From: Elmis aenea
Lineage: Eukaryota; Arthropoda; Insecta; Coleoptera; Elmidae
Reading direction: 5' to 3'
DNA length: 64,000 nucleotides
Assembly (NCBI GenBank): GCA_947652605.1
Contig: OX393584.1
Coordinates: 31,793,467-31,857,466 of the forward strand
The notes below the pieces were generated by a model. That model ran no database searches. It had not been told where the DNA came from and was given only the letters and a program-made list of their open reading frames with translations. The translations under genes and the position numbers were made by a program. Positions 59,280 to 64,000 of this stretch are shown one piece after another; position 1 is the first letter of the stretch, and every line of letters begins with the position of its first letter.

Positions 59280-60291
59280 TAGACGTAAAAAAATAAAGTA
59301 TACCGTCCAGTAATTCCAGAGTTTTATTTCTTCGTATTTCAACTAATATACAACGGACGTTCATATATTCATAAACACATTATCTATCGTTATCTGATGT
59401 TTAGTATTTATTTTTGAACGAATCGTTCTTTTTTATAGCAATAGTGTCTTTCTATTCGTGCTAATTTTAATTACTTTAGTAAGTACTAATAATAAACAAA
59501 TTCAGCAATTCGTCCATTTTTCACGATCTATTTGATTTTAAGTTAAAATATTAATTAACCCTTGCTTGTATACCTAACCAATGGAAAAAGAAGTGCTTTA
59601 GCAACTGATCAATTTAAAAAATGTTACTGTTATTTGAAAACATTATCTATTTAACAAATGCCTTACGCACAATTGCATTGATAACGACACATGTAATTGT
59701 TTCCACAAATGTGGAACCTTATACTTTTGAAATATTTACGTAGGTATATGTACCTACCCATCTCTTAATAATTTGGTTATAAAATACGAGGTCAATAACT
59801 ATGCTAGGGTCAGCTACTGTACCACTTGCCTCTATCTATTCATATTTTTCATTTGCGTTTGTATGAATTTAAAATTTTAAAGGAAATGAATTCAGAAATA
59901 GTTATTTTTGCGATGTCGACGACCTTTCATCTGTTTATTTATACTCACTTCATTATGACTTAGTATGTTTGTGTTTAGAGAATGTAACAAAAATGTGACT
60001 AGCAGTTTTTATCGTTTTTACGATGTGGGGGGGGGGGGTTCATTTAAACTTTACTCAACCTGATTAAACTGTTTTTTAAATGACTTTTTCGCTTAATAAA
60101 CAGTGTATAAATCCAGATAAAATTTATTGTACTTGATCACGATGCATTATTATGTTAGATAGAGTATTATGTAACACTGCAGTTATTGGGAATATTATGT
60201 TATTGTGTTATTTGTGCTATTCTGTTTTGGATTGCAATCATTTGATAATGTACTAATCATGCTGCTAATTTCTCTCCATTTCTCCATACAG
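59280..60291. other. AT-rich non-coding DNA
   Basis: Nothing recognised apart from a run of ten or more G at about 60026. Confidence 0.45.
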
Positions 60292-60742
60292 AGTGCTGGG
60301 GAATGTGGGTCTATGCTGTGTGTCCTGGCCCACACCCCCAGTCGTAGCTGCCCTATGAGGGTACACCTGGGTGATAAGGCGCTTTAAGTGTAGGAATCCG
60401 GATGTACACCGGAGTGTCCACCCAGGTACCATCAAAGCATGCCAACGGTACCCAACGTGACCAGAGTCTGATAGTTGGACGGTTGTCCAGGTTGCTGAGC
60501 TGGAGTGTTGTCCAGGGGTTGAGCTGGGCTAGATCCAGGGTGTATGTTGATACACATGCTATTTTATATAATGCGTGGGACGCCATGCCTTGCCTTTCAG
60601 CTTTGTATGCGAGTGAGACCACCTTGTTGCTTTATGCTTGGCTTTATTGGAGATTTGTGTGTTATTATAATATGGTGATAGGCTGATAGGCTTATATTAA
60701 CCCTGGCAATCCAGCATCAGTCGCGGGGGTGGATTCCCCCCG
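60292..60742 (+). other. GC-rich island bounded by strong splice signals; possible non-coding exon or retroelement piece
   Basis: This 451-bp block is roughly half G+C in a window that is about 30 percent. Its left edge is a textbook acceptor (CTAAT branch-like motifs, pyrimidine tract, CATACAG at 60285-60291) and its right edge a perfect donor CG|GTGAGT at 60743. No frame is open through it: in phase with Khc-73 exon 2 it meets TGA after about 22 codons. Minus strand 60353-60622 is open for 89 codons without a known family. It could be a non-coding or regulated cassette exon, or a fragment of a GC-rich retroelement. Confidence 0.3.
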
Positions 60743-60877
60743 GTGAGTAGATAATTGTTACTAATTATTAAATTGTTATCAGTGGCACAAGCTTCTTTGT
60801 TTTATGTACGCTGCATACACTTTGCACCAATCGCTTGGCTTCAGTCGCTGCCTGCCTCGGGTAACCCATGTGTTTAC

Positions 60878-61055
60878 TAGGGGTGGGCGATATATCGATA
60901 AATATCGATATAATTTTGATATCGATATATCGAAATATCGGATATCCGACATTCCGATATATCGATATTTTAAGGGCGAGAAGCTTTTTTTTTTTTTGGT
61001 CACTAGTCTCTTTTTTCACTTTTTTACCGACTTTTTTGGATATCGCCCACCCCTA
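60878..61055. mobile_element. hAT MITE with perfect 8-bp target duplication (178 bp)
   Basis: Ends TAGGGGTGGGCGATAT and ATATCGCCCACCCCTA lie between GTGTTTAC duplications (60870-60877, 61056-61063). The left half is a dense array of ATATCGATAT-type palindromes. Confidence 0.9.
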
Positions 61056-61063
61056 GTGTTTAC

Positions 61064-62255
61064 ACGTTTACAGTATTGGGTTTCGTTGCCCTAATAAATA
61101 ACACTAAACTTGTAAGTTAAAATAATGCGAACCATGTAAACTAAAGTAGTTAACGCCCCAGTTATTTATTATTGAAAAAGGCATCCTAACACTTGAAACT
61201 AAGCAGAAAGGTCTAAGTACATCCTTAAGTCGTATTTCCTTAATTTACCTAATTCTTAGGCTTTTAATACTTATTTATGTTAAAAATTACGTGAGCAGTA
61301 GCATACGTTAATGACGTAACTGATTTTCAAATTTTCGTAATTCTCTGTCATTTTATCAATTTTTTAAACAAAAATATTTGGGTGCCTTTTTTTGTTGTAA
61401 CGTAACCAAAATCTAATTTAATTATTTGGCGTGCATGGATATCCGAGTATTGAGTAATCTGTTTTTGAAACCGACTAAATTTTGCTTTAGTTATATGGAT
61501 ATAGCTTTTTACGAATTAATTTTTTTTGCGGATTTAGTCCCTTTCGAAAGTTTATGAAATATTCAGTAGTTTATCTAATTTATTTGAGTATGATTCCGCA
61601 ACGAAGAATGCCATCAAAATATGAAATTGTTGTCAGCAAAACACTGCCATGAACTCATTTAGCATATAAGTAATTAGAATTATCCGCATTTAGAAATATG
61701 CGAATCATTTGTTTGGAAAATGCTGTTGTAGAACACCCTATATCCAATTCAGTTACTGTTAAAATAATTGAAAAAGAAAATCTTTTTTAACAGTTTTTCC
61801 ACGAACCAATGTACATTTTTGACTCCCTTCATATCTTATTTGTAAGTTGAACTATAATGATTGTAGCAGCGTTTTATAATTTTTTATACATTATGGAACC
61901 CAATAATTTTTTCACCTTCCACTATACCATATACGACTTTAAAAAGGTTCTTGAACAAGTTGTTTAAACGCACTATTTGTTCAATGTTGGTGAGTGAACA
62001 AGGGATTCACTGCTTTTTAGTTTGAAAATGTCGAATCATGACTTATTAATCTTTTTGTTTTTCTGGCTGAACCCTACTAACGCTTTATGGAACCCCAGGG
62101 TTCCGCGAAACACCATTTACAAAACGGTGGTCTATAGAATTCAAAAGTTAAATAGATAAGTTTATAACGTTTTTGACTATTTTGTTGGACCATTTTGTAC
62201 TGCACATTTTTAATCGGGCTTACAAATTTCTGCAAGCGGCTCGATATATTCAATT
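61064..62255. other. AT-rich non-coding DNA
   Basis: No gene recognised. A single hAT-like end (GGAACCCCAGGGTTCCGCGA, 62090-62109) has no partner. Confidence 0.45.
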
Positions 62256-62312
62256 GTGCTGAGGAGTACCTCATATTTCTTAGTTTAAGAAATATGAGGT
62301 ACTCCTCAGCAC
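62256..62312. repeat. Perfect 27-bp hairpin with 3-nt loop
   Basis: Left arm GTGCTGAGGAGTACCTCATA + TTTCTTA (62256-62282), loop GTT, right arm an exact inverted copy (62286-62312). There is no mismatch in 27 pairs and no obvious flanking duplication. Confidence 0.95.
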
Positions 62313-62794
62313 GTAGTTTACCTTACAACATTCGTCTGCTAATAAATGAGTTTTTAGTTACGTATGAACGTGGCATATTATGTATGAATAATTTCGAAAT
62401 GAGTACGACTATTGAACTTAGCTTTTAGATCATGGTCATTCAATACATTTTTTATTTAAAATCGAATTAGCGTACATATGTGTAGTGCTCTAAAAAAAAA
62501 AACAGAATAGAAGCGCACGTACACCCACACCCGCAAACAGCGTATATGTTATCTACACTATGGTTGATTCATCCACGTATGACCGTCTAGATACCAAACA
62601 CCTTTTATGTGTTTGTTATTATTTATATTGTTTTATGGAAAACCATTCGAGGATATTGTATGCTTAACGTGTTTTAAGTATGTTTGCCACATTCATTGTA
62701 TGTAATTATATTTCCATTTACGTTATGATAACGTAATAAAGAGTCGATCCAATACACCATAACATAAATAATCTACGAGGTCACTTACCAAACA

Positions 62795-63120
62795 CAGGGT
62801 GTCCGAAAGGTGACTAACAAAAGTTTATTATTATTCTGGTACAATGAATGGTACAAGATTTTTTGTTAATTTACTTTAGTTTCATTGTTCTTCGTACATT
62901 TTATGTTGCATCTACATAAACCCGTTGTTGCACATTCATCATCAATGATGTGTCTGAAAAGTAAATAAAAAAATAAACAAAAAATCGTGTGACAAAATTA
63001 AACTTTTTTAAGTATGTGGGTACTTCATTTTGTATAATTAATAGACATACCATTGTGCCAGAAACCAGAATTGTTTTTTTTTAATTAACCAAAATATATA
63101 GTCACTTCTGGGAAACCGTG
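62795..63120. mobile_element. Possible TIR element (about 325 bp)
   Basis: ACACAGGGTGTCCGAAAGGT with GACTA at the left and TAGTCACTTCTGGGAAACCG with TGTA at the right are imperfect inverted repeats of about 22 bp. No protein or clear duplication. Confidence 0.35.
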
Positions 63121-63136
63121 TACATTATATACCTAT

Positions 63137-63172
63137 GTATATATATATTATATATATGTATATATATATATT
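63137..63172. repeat. (TA)n tract
   Basis: Interrupted alternating TA repeat of about 36 bp. Confidence 0.85.
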
Positions 63173-63174
63173 AA

Positions 63175-64000
63175 ATACTTGTCTGATCAGATTAAAATAT
63201 TTGTCAATGCATTACTGCTACCAGATATTTTATGGCGAAAATACCGATTTTATTCATTTTATAGAATTGCTACAGAGTTTAGGGCTTCAGTTGATTAAAG
63301 TCCTGGCCAAAGTGCTACCAAATACTACAGTTAAATGAATTTAGCATGTGTTCACTTTGAATTCACAATAAAAATTTACACATGTAGGTAAATTTAAACA
63401 AAGTGCAGAGACGAGTTAAGTGGTATTGTTACATTAAAAACACCTAAGGTTTATATTTGCAAATTATAAGTGTCAAAACAAAATTAAAACTTATATTTGC
63501 AATTTCTACGGTTCATTTTTTTAGGCGACAATAATTGAATTTCTTTTTATCGTACATGATATTCACGTTGCGTTTATTTTTGCAAGACGAAAATTGGCCC
63601 GGTTATTCGATAAACGTGCCCAAAAATGTTATCTATAATTTTTTGTGGTAATAAACTGTCAAAACTAGTTTTAGATGCTATTATTATTTACTGTCGGTTA
63701 ATGCCCAAGCTCTGTGAAGTAATGCTTACATTTTTAGTGAGCACACTGTAATTGTAGCTGTACTTGGCCAGGATACGTTAAAAATAATTTAACGTTCGTA
63801 ATTCATTACGATTCCGTTTATTTACAATTAACACGCCTTGTTAAGTTTTCTGAATATTTCTTTAATTTTAGATCGGCAGATGTGGCGGATATCTCTCGCA
63901 TGTTTTACTGAAATGAATTTAAACCAGAAAACGCAAAATGTAAGACAAAAACCTGACAGAAATGCAGTTTATGCGCATGCAGCTCCATAATCTTGCTCCG
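63175..64000. other. AT-rich DNA, probable Khc-73 intron
   Basis: No exon of the kinesin motor (P-loop GQTGSGKS or preceding CIFAYG) is recognisable here or anywhere after 49,656. Confidence 0.5.

Noticed and set aside
62050..62120. Possible hAT end with GGAACCCCAGGGTTCCGCGA
   Set aside because: Only one end is visible; no inverted partner or 8-bp duplication was found.
1..64000. tRNA, rRNA, snRNA or CRISPR arrays
   Set aside because: No cloverleaf with the GGTTCGAATCC-type box, no rRNA core sequence and no regularly spaced repeats were seen by eye; a tRNAscan or Infernal run would be decisive.

Overview
The window is AT-rich eukaryotic DNA with small spliced exons in a large excess of non-coding sequence and many DNA transposon remnants. 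The two recognisable genes, a Mitf-type bHLH-zipper factor and a kinesin-3 of the Khc-73/KIF13 type, together with the repeat content (hAT, PIF/Harbinger, mariner, Helitron, Penelope-like and LINE remnants) point to an insect. A beetle is my guess, but the sequence does not fix the order. There is no bacterial-style operon, CRISPR array, rRNA or convincing tRNA.

Layout. Bases 1-41,191 contain no exon I can defend. They are probably intron and/or upstream DNA of Mitf. This stretch holds a tiny LINE-tail insertion (3.3 kb), a CpG-richer promoter-like patch (6.1-6.4 kb), hAT elements (9.2, 12.2 and 30.7 kb; a weaker one at 16.8 kb), a short Helitron (9.8 kb), a Penelope-like 3' fragment (15.6 kb), an internally deleted PIF/Harbinger transposon (22.3 kb) and several fold-back elements (32.9, 37.4, 40.3-40.7 kb).

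Bases 41,192-44,799 carry the last four coding exons of Mitf on the + strand: the acidic/SUMO-type region, the bHLH-zipper and the C-terminal tail. A 3' UTR with poly(A) signals follows. The 5' end of a Khc-73-like kinesin starts at 49,108 on the same strand. Only its first two coding exons are visible (to about 49,656) and the motor domain continues beyond the window, so most of 49.7-64 kb is probably its intron.

That last part is again repeat-rich: a mariner-type MITE carrying a nested Harbinger MITE (50.2-51.2 kb), a Tc1/mariner-like transposase end next to a 200-base assembly gap (52.3-52.7 kb), a 141-bp satellite (53.3 kb), a LINE 3' end (55.1-55.9 kb), a dead mariner transposase (56.5-57.2 kb), two Penelope-like pieces with hammerhead-ribozyme-like cores (57.9 and 59.2 kb), a GC-rich island bounded by good splice signals (60.3-60.7 kb), a hAT MITE (60.9 kb) and a perfect 27-bp hairpin (62.3 kb).

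In other animals Mitf/TFE proteins control lysosomal and autophagy genes, and Khc-73/KIF13 kinesins move endosomal cargo. The two genes are neighbours here, but nothing in the sequence shows that they are co-regulated. The least explained signals are the hammerhead-like cores with their surrounding long inverted repeat, and the GC-rich exon-like island.
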